Below the pieces are notes generated by a model, which ran no database searches, was not told the origin of the DNA, and was given only the letters and a program-made list of their open reading frames with translations. Below, piece by piece: positions 42,263 through 51,594 of a stretch of DNA of 64,000 nt. Positions within the stretch are counted from its first letter, which is position 1, and each line of letters opens with the position of its first letter. Source of the stretch: Actinomycetes bacterium (GTDB lineage Bacteria; Actinomycetota; Actinomycetes; Mycobacteriales; Mycobacteriaceae); NCBI GenBank assembly GCA_023404955.1, contig JAEXZY010000126.1, positions 94,982 through 158,981 of the forward strand, in the 5' to 3' direction. The position numbers were made by a program, and so were the translations under genes.

Positions 42263-42892
42263 GTGCCGGAGGGCGTGGACGGCCGCAGACTGCGCGGTGA
42301 CAGAACACGAAGACGCGCGGCGCGGGCCGCCGCCGACCTGGCCACGCTCGACGGCTTCGACGCCGTCTCGATCGCCCGCGTGGCGCAGAGCACCGGGTCG
42401 AGTGCCAGCGGCATCTTGACGGTGTTCGACAATCGCGAGTCGGTGCACCTGGCCGCCGTCGCGTACGCCAGAGAGCAGTTCGTCGCTGAGGTCATCACGC
42501 CGGCGTGGGTGAGAAGACCGGGCGTCCCGCGGCTTTCACAGATCATCGACAACTGGTTCGCCTACGTCGCCAACCGCAGGGTGACGGGCGGCTGCTTCAT
42601 GATTGCCGCCACGATGGACCTCGGTGTCAAGCAGGGGCCCGTCGCCGACGCCGTACGCGAGATGCGCAGCCAGTGGCTGACCCTCATCGAAGGTGAACTA
42701 CGCGTCGATCGCCAGCCGTCGAAGGCCGCCGACGACGTCGTCGCCGCGACGGTGTTCCGACTCGACGCCTACCTGGTGGCCGCCGATCTGCGGTTGCGCA
42801 GCACCGGCGACGCGCGGAGTCTGGCCACCGGTCAGCGTGCCTGCCGACGACTGCTCGCCGACGTCGAGCGCGACGGTCCACCACCTCGCTGA
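42263..42892 (+). CDS. TetR/AcrR-family regulator
   Basis: 209 residues from GTG 42263. The HTH (RRAARAAADLATLDGFDAVSIARVAQSTGSSASG followed by ILTVFDNRESVHLAAV) is TetR-like, though the recognition helix differs from the usual YxHF pattern. The C-terminal TetR_C domain has FAYVANRRVTGGCFMIAATMD. It precedes a DoxX gene with an operator-like dyad between them. Confidence 0.85.
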   Translation: MPEGVDGRRLRGDRTRRRAARAAADLATLDGFDAVSIARVAQSTGSSASGILTVFDNRESVHLAAVAYAREQFVAEVITPAWVRRPGVPRLSQIIDNWFAYVANRRVTGGCFMIAATMDLGVKQGPVADAVREMRSQWLTLIEGELRVDRQPSKAADDVVAATVFRLDAYLVAADLRLRSTGDARSLATGQRACRRLLADVERDGPPPR

Positions 42893-43022
42893 CCCTTCAG
42901 ACCGGCGAACGGGCGGCGCGTGTGTCGCGCGCATCCGGCTCACGCGGGCGCACCCCCGACACCGGCTGACCGATGCCGGCGCGACCGGGGGCTGTACAGA
43001 TCGCTGGCGATCGGCCATGATG

Positions 43023-43046
43023 AAATACGTGTACTCCAACGTATTT
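43023..43046 (+). promoter_or_regulatory. Inverted repeat AAATACG(N10)CGTATTT
   Basis: Perfect 7-bp AT-rich arms in the gap between the TetR gene and doxX-like gene. A TetR-type operator for the downstream gene is likely. Confidence 0.55.
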
Positions 43047-43120
43047 ATTCGACACGAGGGTGAGGGCGTCTGCGGATCCGCTGGTCGTAGCGGGAAGCAG
43101 CGCCGCCGAGGCGGCCGGTG

Positions 43121-43507
43121 ATGAACACCACGACGTGGATCCTCAGCGGCGTGCTGGCGGCGACGTTCCTCGCCGTCGGCATCGCGAAGTCGACGATGTC
43201 GAAGGCGGCCATGATCGAATCCGGCCAGACCGGTGTTGCACCGTGGCCGTTGCCGATCATCCGCCTCGTCGGGCTCAGTGAGATAGCGGCCGCCGTCGGT
43301 TTGATCGTGCCCTGGCTCAGCGGCGTTGCGCCGCTGCTGACACCGCTGGCCGCTCTAGGTGTAGTGGTCCTGATGATTGGTGCAGCAGCGTCGCACTGGT
43401 CACTTGGTGAGTACAAGCAGGTGTTTCTCGTCAATCTCGTCATACTCGCAACCGCGGCGCTGGTGATGGTGGTGCGTTTTCAGCAGTGGCGGGGCGTCGA
43501 CGTGTGA
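43121..43507 (+). CDS. DoxX-like membrane protein
   Basis: 128 residues (GTG one codon upstream is an alternative). Four helices in the DoxX_2 pattern: VLAATFLAVGIAKSTM, RLVGLSEIAAAVGLIVPWL, LAALGVVVLMIGAA and LVILATAALVMVVRF. DoxX proteins are linked to redox or thiosulfate handling in some species; here the partner is unknown. Confidence 0.85.
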   Translation: MNTTTWILSGVLAATFLAVGIAKSTMSKAAMIESGQTGVAPWPLPIIRLVGLSEIAAAVGLIVPWLSGVAPLLTPLAALGVVVLMIGAAASHWSLGEYKQVFLVNLVILATAALVMVVRFQQWRGVDV

Positions 43508-43618
43508 GCACCGGCAGCGCGCGTACGAGTTGCGCGGCACGCGGTCGGGCTGGTTGGCGATGTCATTTGGTGGGGCGGCGACGAGTCTCGTACCGACCCG
43601 CGTGAGGCGACGGCGCAG

Positions 43619-44050
43619 ATGGAGTGGATGAGGGTGAAACACGATCTGGTAGAGCGGTACCGGAATATCGAGCGGCTTTGGGTGTCGCAGCGGTGGGAGG
43701 ACTGGGTCGCCACCACGGCGCCCGGCTACCTCTTTGCACCGGGCGTCGGACCCGACCGCGATGCGCACGCCGCGGTCGCCTGGAGCTGTGCACTGTTCCG
43801 AGCGTTTCCCGACATCTCCCAGACGGTGCAGCACGTGGTCGCCGACGCGACAACCGCTGCTGGCGTGACCCGATTCCGCGGAACGCACACGGGGCCCCTT
43901 GATCTCGGAGTAGGCACCCCGTTGGTGGCCACCGGGCGCGTGGTCGACCTCGTCTACATCAAGCTGCTGGACTTCGACGACGGCCTCGTCGTGCACGACC
44001 GTCAGATCATGGACACCGTGCAGCTGCTGAGGCAGCTCTCGGTGACGTGA
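43619..44050 (+). CDS. SnoaL-like ester cyclase/NTF2-fold protein
   Basis: 143 residues. SnoaL-type pattern: FRAFPDISQTVQHVVADA, GVTRFRGTHTGPLDLGVG and DLVYIKLLDFDDGLVVHDRQIMD. The fold is typical of small cyclases and hydrolases. It follows the DoxX-like gene after 111 bases and may be co-regulated with it. Confidence 0.85.
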   Translation: MEWMRVKHDLVERYRNIERLWVSQRWEDWVATTAPGYLFAPGVGPDRDAHAAVAWSCALFRAFPDISQTVQHVVADATTAAGVTRFRGTHTGPLDLGVGTPLVATGRVVDLVYIKLLDFDDGLVVHDRQIMDTVQLLRQLSVT

Positions 44051-44192
44051 TCAACGCCCGCGCTGTGCCGCCGATCCGGCGCGCAACCGTTCGGCGGCTC
44101 TTCGATCGAGGTTTGCGTCCTTCTCCTGCACCTCGTTCGATGCCGAACCTGGTCGGGTACGCCGACAAGTGTCGGGGATGTGCTTGAATGAC

Positions 44193-44650
44193 GCTCGCAC
44201 AAATTTTTCGTCACCCCGAGGGCTCGTCGTCGAGCATGAAGCGCTGCTCGACGAAGACGTGCAGCGCCACGCCGTCGCAGGACGAGCACAGAGAAGCCGA
44301 CGAGCATGACAACGCCCACGGTGACCACGACGACGCGCCGTCTCCATCCACGCCCACCCCAGTCGACCGCGGGGATACGTAAAACGACTTGAAGATGAGG
44401 TGGCCCTGCAGATGAGGTGGGCGTAGCCGACGACCCCGGCGGCGGGGACCAGCAGAGTTGGGACCACGCTGACCCCGCCCCGGCGGAGCCGCAGGCGCAG
44501 ATGACACCACCCATTTCGAGGCCGTGTCGGTGAGCACGGCGAAGAACACCGCGGTCCGACCGATCCACACGACCGTCGCGTAGAGGCTGCTCGGCACTTG
44601 CCGCCGTTTCCACCGCACCCGGAAGCGCCGCCGCGATGACGCAAAACCAC
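44193..44650 (-). pseudogene. Degraded membrane-protein gene
   Basis: Hydrophobic stretches are spread over three minus-strand frames: VVWIGRTAVFFAVLTDTASKWVV in one, VSVVPTLLVPAAGVVGYAHL in a second, and VVVVTVGVVMLVGFSVLVLRRRG in the third. This suggests one membrane protein broken by at least two frameshifts. The first segment faintly recalls the N-terminus of LspA, but no catalytic Asp motif is visible. The rest of the 1-kb gap (44051-45050) holds no gene that I can support. Confidence 0.3.
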
Positions 44651-45050
44651 CGATTTTCGGCGTCCGCGTGAGTTCCCTAGGCTGCAGCCTCAACAATCTC
44701 GCCGCACGCTCGGGCATCTGACCAAACCGTGCGGGGCTCCTGAATGGTGTGCGCACAGTCACCACCGCTCTCGGCGATGATCCTGACACCGTCGGTGTTG
44801 CGTGCCGCGCGTTGACGGGACTGCTGCGAACGGTGTTCGGTGACGGGATCGGCGCGGTGACCGGCGGCTCGACAGGTGAAGTCGAGGTGCCAGGACGGGG
44901 CCCGTGTCCGTTCGTTAAAGGCCGCTTCGACGCGAGCCGCTGGTACAGCTTTCCCGGCGTCGACCTCCACGCGTCGGATGGCGGGATTGCAGCGCCGGTA
45001 GGCGCGCAAACCGCTTGCCCCTGCGGCCGTCGCCGTCATCCACTTGCACT

Positions 45051-46082
45051 ATGCACGTGCCCCGCGATCTCGCCCTGCCGGCGCTGACGGTCACCGTAGC
45101 GGCGTGGGCGTCGGCGTTCGTCGCCATCCGCGCGTTGGGCGACATGTTCTCCCCCGGCGCTCTGACCCTGGGTCGGCTCGTCGTGGGGGCGGCGACACTG
45201 ACCGTGATCGCCCGGCCGTGGCGATTGCGTCGCCCCCGAGGGCGCCACCTCGCGCTGACGGTGGTCTACGGGGCGGTCTGGTTCGGCGTGTACAACGTGT
45301 CGTTGAACGCCGCCGAGCGCGTCGTCGACGCCGGGACCGCTTCGTTGATCGTCAATCTCGCCCCCGTCATCGTCGCCGTCTTGGCCGGTGTGCTGCTGCG
45401 AGAGGGCCTTCCGGCGCCGTTGCTCGCCGGCGTCGCCGTCGCGTTCGTCGGGGTGGCGCTGATCGGCGCGACCGTCACCGATCCCCCCGCGAGCGAGCCG
45501 ACGAACGTGGCCGGTCTGGGTTGGTGCGCAGTGGCGGCGCTGGCCTTCGCGGTCGGTGTGCTCGCCCAGAAAGCGACCCACAACCATGTCACCGCCACCC
45601 AGTCGGTCTGGTGGGGGTGCGTCATCGGGGCCGTCGTGTGCGCACCGTTCTCTTCGCAGCTGGTCCAGGAGGTCCGCACGGCCGGGGTCACCGATCTGGT
45701 GTGGCTGATCTACCTAGGCCTCGTTCCGACTGCGATCGGCTTCGTGACGTGGACGTATGCGACGACACAACTGTCCGCGGGGTCGGCCGCGTCCACGACG
45801 TACCTCGTCCCGCCCGTCGTGATCCTGCTGGCGTGGATGGTCCTCGACGAAACCCCGGCACCGCTGGCCGTGCTGGGCGGCGCCCTATGTCTGGCCGGCG
45901 TGGCCCTCACCCGCCGCACACCGCACCGCCGATCTGGCGCCGCCGACGACCGCGATCCCCGCGTGCCCGGCGATGACGCCGGCGCCTCGTCGGACGGGCC
46001 GCTGGCACGTCATCGCGCCGCCTCCGGTCCTGCACCCCGACGGCCTTTATCGGTCTGCGACAAACGGGGGCCGCAGCCGTGA
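45051..46082 (+). CDS. EamA/DMT-family transporter
   Basis: 343 residues from ATG 45051. Ten helices in two EamA repeats: PALTVTVAAWASAFVAIRAL to GVALIGATV, then VAALAFAVGVLAQKATH to GVALTRRTP. The last ~50 residues are an Arg/Pro/Asp-rich cytoplasmic tail. DMT exporters handle amino acids or metabolites; the substrate is not predictable. Confidence 0.9.
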   Translation: MHVPRDLALPALTVTVAAWASAFVAIRALGDMFSPGALTLGRLVVGAATLTVIARPWRLRRPRGRHLALTVVYGAVWFGVYNVSLNAAERVVDAGTASLIVNLAPVIVAVLAGVLLREGLPAPLLAGVAVAFVGVALIGATVTDPPASEPTNVAGLGWCAVAALAFAVGVLAQKATHNHVTATQSVWWGCVIGAVVCAPFSSQLVQEVRTAGVTDLVWLIYLGLVPTAIGFVTWTYATTQLSAGSAASTTYLVPPVVILLAWMVLDETPAPLAVLGGALCLAGVALTRRTPHRRSGAADDRDPRVPGDDAGASSDGPLARHRAASGPAPRRPLSVCDKRGPQP

Positions 46083-46627
46083 GGCACGCTATCGAGGTGC
46101 GCGAGGCCGGTGAGGACGACCTCGAGGCGCTGCGACCGGTGTGGTTAGCGGTGCACCGCCACCACGCCGCGACCATGCCCGAGCTCGGGCCCTACGTCGA
46201 CGACGACGTCAGCTGGCGCGAACGCCGCGCGCTGTACGTCGAGTTGCTCGACCAGCCCGCGACCCAGCTCGTCGTGGCGGTCGACGGGCCCTACGTCGTC
46301 GGGTACGGATTGGTTCGTGTACTGCCCGCCGCCGCGTCGTGGGTCGCCGACACCTGGGTCACCGGCGCGCTGCTCGGGGAGATCGAGTCCCTCGGTGTAC
46401 TGCCCGGCTTCCGCGGCGCCGGTGTGGGTACCCGGATCCTGGACCGCCTGGAAAGTCACCTGCGGCGCCTCGGCGTCGAGGACGTCGTCCTCGGCGTGCT
46501 GCCCGGCAACACCGCGGCGCTGCGGCTCTACCGCGCTCGCGGTTACCGACCCACGTGGACCTACCTGTCCCGCTTCGCCGATCGCGACGACCGGCGTAGC
46601 AAGTCGAGCGTCCGTCGTCAGGATTAG
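46079..46627 (+). CDS. GNAT-family N-acetyltransferase
   Basis: 182 residues, GTG overlapping the EamA stop. The acetyl-CoA motif is LGVLPGFRGAGVGTRIL, followed by VLGVLPGNTAALRLYRARGY. Substrate unknown; coupling with the exporter suggests shared handling of a metabolite. Confidence 0.9.
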   Translation: MRHAIEVREAGEDDLEALRPVWLAVHRHHAATMPELGPYVDDDVSWRERRALYVELLDQPATQLVVAVDGPYVVGYGLVRVLPAAASWVADTWVTGALLGEIESLGVLPGFRGAGVGTRILDRLESHLRRLGVEDVVLGVLPGNTAALRLYRARGYRPTWTYLSRFADRDDRRSKSSVRRQD

Positions 46628-46653
46628 GAAGGGTTCGCGTTCGCGGCCTCGGC

Positions 46654-47412
46654 TCAGCTTGCGTGCATGCGGTCGGCGAGTACGGCGCGTCCGGGCCCGG
46701 AAAGATCCTGCAGCCGCGCCGCGCGTCCGCCGGCCGCGAGCAGCAGCGCCGCGGCAGGCCCGGCCACCAGCGGGCCTGCGCCGGTGATGAACAGGGTGTC
46801 GGTAGCCGCCAGCGTCAGTCCCGCCAGTCGCGCGCGCCCTCCCGAAGACCTGTCGCCGGCCAGGTGCAGCAGAGCGGCGATGACCCACGACGACGGGTAG
46901 TCCCGGTGCACACCGAGCGGGTGCCGGATGTCCTCGGCGTGGACGAGGATCTCGACCACGCGGGTGATCACTGGACGCGGCGGGGAGGCGACCTCGTGGG
47001 CCGCCGCGTGCAGCGCCGCCAGTGACGCTGCCGCATCGTGTGCCCGGGCCCGGGTGATCTGTCGGTCGACGATGCGTTGGGTGCTGAGCCCCGAGCTCGC
47101 CAGTTCCCGGATAAATCCCCGCCGCGTCAGCGTCGCGGTGGCGGCCAGGTGGGCCACCACGTCGCGTACGGCCCACCCCTGACACAACGAGGGCGTCTCC
47201 CACTGGAGATCGGTCAGGTCGGTGAGGTCCTCGACGAGGGCACGGCGCTCGGTGTGCACGGCCGCCCACACCGCCGCCGCAGTCGTCTCCCGGCTTCGAC
47301 GCCCTCCCGGCTTCGACGCCCTGCCGGCGGCGCCGCCGTGATGCGGTGGACCCGGATTCGCGCTGCCGTCGCCGGTACCGCGGATTCCCGGTGCGCCTCG
47401 GTCAAGGAACAT
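46654..47412 (-). CDS. Maleylpyruvate isomerase-like (DinB-fold) protein
   Basis: Up to 252 residues. The core from ~residue 48 matches mycothiol-dependent maleylpyruvate isomerase N-terminal-like proteins: ERRALVEDLTDLTDLQW, CQGWAVRDVVAHLAAT (a metal His), and EILVHAEDIRHPLG (second His pair). The first ~45 residues are low-complexity and include a 16-bp direct repeat (CCGGCTTCGACGCCCT) near 47289, so the true start may be GTG 47271. The ORF start overlaps the upstream dienelactone hydrolase gene by 11 bases. Confidence 0.75.
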   Translation of the reverse strand: MFLDRGAPGIRGTGDGSANPGPPHHGGAAGRASKPGGRRSRETTAAAVWAAVHTERRALVEDLTDLTDLQWETPSLCQGWAVRDVVAHLAATATLTRRGFIRELASSGLSTQRIVDRQITRARAHDAAASLAALHAAAHEVASPPRPVITRVVEILVHAEDIRHPLGVHRDYPSSWVIAALLHLAGDRSSGGRARLAGLTLAATDTLFITGAGPLVAGPAAALLLAAGGRAARLQDLSGPGRAVLADRMHAS

Positions 47413-48211
47413 CCGTGTGCCGGGTCCGCTCGCCGAGGCCGGTGGAGCGCAGCGTGTCGTCGAACAGCGTCAGGATCGCGTTCCAAGCGCGTGCGGCGTG
47501 GGCGCCGTGGTAGCCGACGCCGGGCACGGTCGCCACCGCGTGATCCGGCCCGTCCGGCGGGCCGCCGTCCGAACCTCCGCCGCCGGTGCGGGTCGGAGCG
47601 GCCCAGAACGCGTGCTGCGCACCGCCGTAGACGGTGACGCGCCAGTCGGCTCCGGCGTCCTGCAACGCCGACCCGAAGGTCAGCAGCTGGGCAGGGGTGC
47701 ACAGCGGGTCCTGCGAGCCGGTGCAGAGCCAGAAGGCTGCCGTGACGTCGGCCCAGTCGTCGGCGCGCGGTTCGGGCAGACCGGGATGCACGACCGCCAC
47801 TGCGACGAACGGCGCACCGGTGCGGGCGAGTTCCAGGACGATGCGTCCGCCGGCGCCGTACCCGAGCGCGGCGATGCGCTGGCCGTCGACACCCGCGACG
47901 GCGAGCAGGGCGTCGAGCCCGGCGCGGCCGATCGCCTGCATGCGAGCGGGGTCCCCCAGCAGCGGCAGCACTCGTTCCAGCATCGCCTGCGGTTGCCCGA
48001 AGTACGTTCGGCCGGCGTGGTAGTCGAAGGCCAGTGCGGCGTACCCGTGCTCGGCGAGGATGTCGGCGCGGCGGCGCTGGTAGCCCTCCAGACCGATGCC
48101 GTCGTGGCCGATGAGTACCGCCGGCCACGGGCCGACACCGTCGGGGTGGGCCAGGTGGGCGACCGTCGTTTGCCCGTCGACGTCGTAGACGACCTCTCGT
48201 GTGACGGTCAT
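47402..48211 (-). CDS. Dienelactone hydrolase-family protein lacking the usual nucleophile
   Basis: 269 residues from ATG 48211. Alpha/beta hydrolase of the DLH type: PAVLIGHDGIGL, ALAFDYHAG, the elbow ALGYGAGGRIVLE, the acid in TGSQDPL and the His in GGAQHAFW. In DLH the elbow is GxCxGG (or GxSxGG). Here the nucleophile position is Gly (GYGAGG). Either the activity is lost or changed, or the protein is non-catalytic. Confidence 0.85.
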   Translation of the reverse strand: MTVTREVVYDVDGQTTVAHLAHPDGVGPWPAVLIGHDGIGLEGYQRRRADILAEHGYAALAFDYHAGRTYFGQPQAMLERVLPLLGDPARMQAIGRAGLDALLAVAGVDGQRIAALGYGAGGRIVLELARTGAPFVAVAVVHPGLPEPRADDWADVTAAFWLCTGSQDPLCTPAQLLTFGSALQDAGADWRVTVYGGAQHAFWAAPTRTGGGGSDGGPPDGPDHAVATVPGVGYHGAHAARAWNAILTLFDDTLRSTGLGERTRHTDVP

Positions 48212-48509
48212 GGGCCGAATGTCACCGCCTTCGCGCCGACCGCGGCGGCGGTGTCGCCACGGGGAAATCGCATCGGTGAACGGGCCTGCGCGGGCTTTGA
48301 TTGTCTGGTGACGAGCGTTGTGATGCAGCCGCATTCGCGACATGCGGGTCGACGCGCGGTGCCGCCGCGGGCAGCGGTCGCCGCGTGCTGGAGAGCGCGA
48401 ACGTGGTCGTCGGTTCTGCTGTGAGGCGGGACCGACGACGCCGGGCGGGGCGCTCCTCGATACCGCGATCGAGGGCGTCGCGTGTCCGTCGCCGGACTCG
48501 ACTGCGCGG

Positions 48510-49244
48510 TCACAGCGGTCGTATCGCGGGGGTGAGCAGATGGGCGACTCCGTGGGGGTCGCTCACCTCGAGCCGGGCGTCGCCGACGTCGATGCGGCGC
48601 AGCATCAGCCGCGCCACGGCGTCATCGGATCCGGTGACCACGCAGCGCGGAGATGAGGTCGCGCCAGGCGCCCAGCGACGCCCGTCCCACGACATCGACA
48701 TCGTGGCCGACGGTGCGGACAGCGTGTAGCCGAACGGCTCGGACGCCACGGGTGCCGCCTGCAGGAGCAGATACTTCTCGCCAAAACCGAACAGCGCCTG
48801 CAGCGTGGCCGCCGACAACGACACCTCGCGGCTGCCTGTCGCGATGCTCAGGTCGTCGAGGTGCACCCCCACCTCGATCAGCAGCGAATTCACGGCGTCG
48901 AGGACGGGGAACGCCCCGAACGGCGTGGGGATGTCGGGCCAGCGCCGCGGCGGGCGCTGCAGCGCTGCGCGCAGGTGCTCGACGGCGAGGTGGATCACCT
49001 GGTCGGCGGGCAGGTCGCCGACGTCGAGGGGGCCTGGTGCGGTTCGCGCCCCCACCCGCGCGCGGTGGAAGGCCTCCGCGTCGCGGAACAACCCGACCGC
49101 GACGTGCGTGGCGAGATCCTCGACCGACCACTCGGTGCACGGAGTCGGCTTGGTTCGCGCGGCGGAGTCGGTGCCAGCGTAGAGGGTCGCGAAGGCGTGG
49201 GCCTCGGCTGCGACGGCGTCGGAAGCGTCGTCAACAGGGTTCAC
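48510..49244 (-). CDS. Maleylpyruvate isomerase-like (TIGR03086-type) protein
   Basis: 244 residues from GTG 49244. DinB-fold metal site: CTEWSVEDLATHVAVGL and LIEVGVHLDDLSIATG. The C-terminal half carries a small sterol-carrier-like domain (EPFGYTLSAPSATMSMSWDG). It is divergent from an HxlR regulator with a dyad between them, so it is probably that regulator's target. Confidence 0.85.
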   Translation of the reverse strand: MNPVDDASDAVAAEAHAFATLYAGTDSAARTKPTPCTEWSVEDLATHVAVGLFRDAEAFHRARVGARTAPGPLDVGDLPADQVIHLAVEHLRAALQRPPRRWPDIPTPFGAFPVLDAVNSLLIEVGVHLDDLSIATGSREVSLSAATLQALFGFGEKYLLLQAAPVASEPFGYTLSAPSATMSMSWDGRRWAPGATSSPRCVVTGSDDAVARLMLRRIDVGDARLEVSDPHGVAHLLTPAIRPL

Positions 49245-49266
49245 CCTCGCACCGTACCAGCCATTG

Positions 49267-49281
49267 CTTGGTTTTTCCAAG
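49267..49281. promoter_or_regulatory. Inverted repeat CTTGG-TTTTT-CCAAG
   Basis: Perfect 5-bp arms in the short divergent region between the isomerase-like gene and the HxlR gene, the expected position of an HxlR operator. Confidence 0.55.
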
Positions 49282-49320
49282 TATCTGTTGGCGCGTGGGG
49301 CTGCCGTGCTTGGATGCGGA

Positions 49321-49965
49321 ATGCCGCCGCGTTCCTACGGTCAGTACTGCGCGGTCGCGCGCAGCCTCGACCTCGTCGGCGATCGGTGGACGCTACTGAT
49401 CGTGCGCGAACTGCTCGACGGGCCCCAGCGCTACGGCGACCTGTTAACGGCGTTGGCGCCGATCGCCACCGACGTACTGGCCGGGCGGCTGCGTCACCTT
49501 GAGGAGCACCGACTCGTGCACCGGCCCTTCGGGAAGCGTCCCGCGGCCCGTGCGGCCTACGAACTCACCGACCGGGGACGCGACCTGCAGGACGTGATCG
49601 ACGCGCTGGCCCGGTGGGGTCGACCGCTGCTTACCGTCCGCCGGCCCGGCGACGTGGTGCACCCCCGGTGGTGGGTGCGAGCCGTGCGCGCCCATCTGCG
49701 CCCCGATCGCGACGGCCCGAATCTGGTGGTGCGTTTCGAGACGCTCGACGAGATGGAGGTTACGGTGCGCATCACCGCCGACGAAGTGCAGACTTGCGCC
49801 GCGGACGCGCCCGCCGACGTGGTGATCGCCGGAGAGGTTGAGTCACTGGCGGCCGCGCTGGACCCGCACCGAGTGTCGGACCTGACTGCGTCCGGACGGC
49901 TGCGCGTCGAGGGGTCGGCGTCGGCCGTCGGTCGGTTGTCGGCGATGTGGCGTCGGGACCGGTGA
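49321..49965 (+). CDS. HxlR-family regulator with C-terminal extension
   Basis: 214 residues from ATG 49321 (MPPRSYGQYC). Residues ~8-105 are a winged helix with the HxlR signature: YCAVARSLDLVGDRWTLLIVRELLDGPQRYGDL and LRHLEEHRLVHR. Residues ~120-214 form an SCP2-like domain (FETLDEMEVTVRITADEV, VVIAGEVESLAAALD), which may bind a lipid-like ligand. The Cys near the N-terminus is typical of redox- or electrophile-sensing members. Confidence 0.9.
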   Translation: MPPRSYGQYCAVARSLDLVGDRWTLLIVRELLDGPQRYGDLLTALAPIATDVLAGRLRHLEEHRLVHRPFGKRPAARAAYELTDRGRDLQDVIDALARWGRPLLTVRRPGDVVHPRWWVRAVRAHLRPDRDGPNLVVRFETLDEMEVTVRITADEVQTCAADAPADVVIAGEVESLAAALDPHRVSDLTASGRLRVEGSASAVGRLSAMWRRDR

Positions 49966-50152
49966 CCGGACACCGCAGGCGCGGCGTAGTCGGCGCCCGC
50001 GTCGACGTGCGCGGTGCTCGGCGCGACACGTCCGCCTTCCGCACGGCGTTTCACCTCGACGACGACCCCCGGATTCCGTCACCGAGCCTCTGAGCGCACA
50101 CCCGCCCCACCCTGAGCAACCGGCCTGATCACCTGGTAGACGTCGTGGTGGT

Positions 50153-50686
50153 TCACCGGTCGACGTCGTGGGCGTGATGCACGACGTCGTGCAGGTGGTA
50201 CCGCGCGATCGTCTCGACGGTGAACCGGCTGCCGTTACTGCGCACACCCCGACGACCCCACCCGGCGGCGGGCACGCTCGCATAGGTCCGGGCGACCGCC
50301 GTCGCCGCGGCGCTGATCTCGTCGGCAACGATCACGGGATCCTGCGCTCCGTAGTGGCCCGCGACCGCCGCCGCGTCCTGATCCCAGTTCGCGAACGTCG
50401 GCTCGTCCTGCCTGAGCATCAACACGACGCGGGCCTCAAAGACTCGGTGCACGTCGCGGACGTGGCAGCCGTACTCCAGCGGCGACCACACCGTCGAGTG
50501 CCGTCGCACCCGCGCGTCGGCACGATCGAGCCGCACCGCCCAGCTCCGCGCATCGTCAAGCAGCATTCGACCGACGTCCGTGACGTCCGCGACATCACGC
50601 ACGTCGAAACCGCACTCACGGCACGGCCGCGACAGCACCCACGTCCAGTCCTTCACATCGGGTTTGATCGGATCGGGAACCTGCAC
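50153..50686 (-). CDS. DinB-family protein
   Basis: 177 residues from GTG 50686, three bases after a GGAGCC site. DinB_2 pattern: KDWTWVLSRPCRECGFD, STVWSPLEYGCHVRDVHRVF (metal His) and ARYHLHDVVHHAHDV (two His). These four-helix proteins bind a divalent metal and may act as mycothiol-dependent transferases. Confidence 0.85.
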   Translation of the reverse strand: MQVPDPIKPDVKDWTWVLSRPCRECGFDVRDVADVTDVGRMLLDDARSWAVRLDRADARVRRHSTVWSPLEYGCHVRDVHRVFEARVVLMLRQDEPTFANWDQDAAAVAGHYGAQDPVIVADEISAAATAVARTYASVPAAGWGRRGVRSNGSRFTVETIARYHLHDVVHHAHDVDR

Positions 50687-50863
50687 GGCTCCGAGTATGC
50701 CGATAACAAGCCGGCCCGTTCCACCTGTTTTCGGCCCCCCATGATGCGAAACTAGCCAACCCCACAAGGCGATCACCGCTCAGCGCGAAACCGTCGGAAA
50801 ACACCCACGTCAGGGGGCTGGTACCCACGAAGGCGTTGGACGAGGTGGCTCTACCCTTAAATC

Positions 50864-51357
50864 GTGGAACCGCCCACTGTCAGTGTCGCCGTGCACATCG
50901 CCGCCACTCCCGCGCGGGTATGGGATCTGGTCACCGAAATCGCCCTCATGCCTACCTTTAGCGACGAACTGCAGTCGGTGCAGTGGCTCGACAACACCAC
51001 GACCCCCCGCGTCGGCGCCTGCTTCGAGGGCCTGAACTGTCATCCGCAGCTCGGCACCTGGACAACCCGATCACACGTAGTCGAGTACACGCCGCCGACG
51101 GTGTTCGCCTGGGCGGTCGGCGACCCGAAACGGCCCGCCGCCACCTGGCTGTTTAAACTCAATGCCGCCGGGCACGCAGCCACCGGCTGCGTCACACCGC
51201 ACGGCTCGGCCCCGGCCCCTCGGGGATCACCACGCTTATACGACGCCACCCCGATGACCGCGCACGGATCATCGCCAACAGACTCCACCAGCTCGAAGAG
51301 TCCCTGCTCTCAACGCTCACAGGCATCAAAGCCCTCGCCGAACACACGACCCGATGA
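50864..51357 (+). pseudogene. SRPBCC-family protein gene with a frameshift
   Basis: The N-terminal ~105 codons encode an SRPBCC start (VSVAVHIAATPARVWDLVTEIALMPTF, GACFEGLN, VVEYTPPTVFAWAVGDP). Near 51170-51190 the sequence leaves this frame, and the family's C-terminal part continues in another frame: RHTARLGPGPSGITTLIRR, then RLHQLEESLLSTLTGIKALAE to a stop at 51355. A single small indel explains this. Staying in the first frame gives unrelated sequence. Confidence 0.75.
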
Positions 51358-51594
51358 AACACACACCACGCCCCACCTCATACGGCCGCCGACCGCACCC
51401 CGGAAGTTGATGTTGACGACGCACCGCACAAGCGCTCACGACTGCCGCAGAACGAGCACGCGAACGACCTGCCAGCGGCACCGAGCGGAAGGCCCCCGCA
51501 CGCGCTCCAAGCTTTCCACAGCGGTGCCGCGTCACGCCCGGACCAGAGTCCCGACCCGGACCGCCCACCCCGGCTCCGACCGACACGGATCCAC

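Noticed and set aside
43522..43593. GTACGAG ... CTCGTAC pair before the SnoaL-like gene
   Set aside because: Arms are ~60 bases apart and 7 bp long; no reason to prefer them over chance.
44677..45087. Overlapping frames on both strands before the EamA gene
   Set aside because: No start signals, motifs or hydrophobic pattern; judged non-coding.
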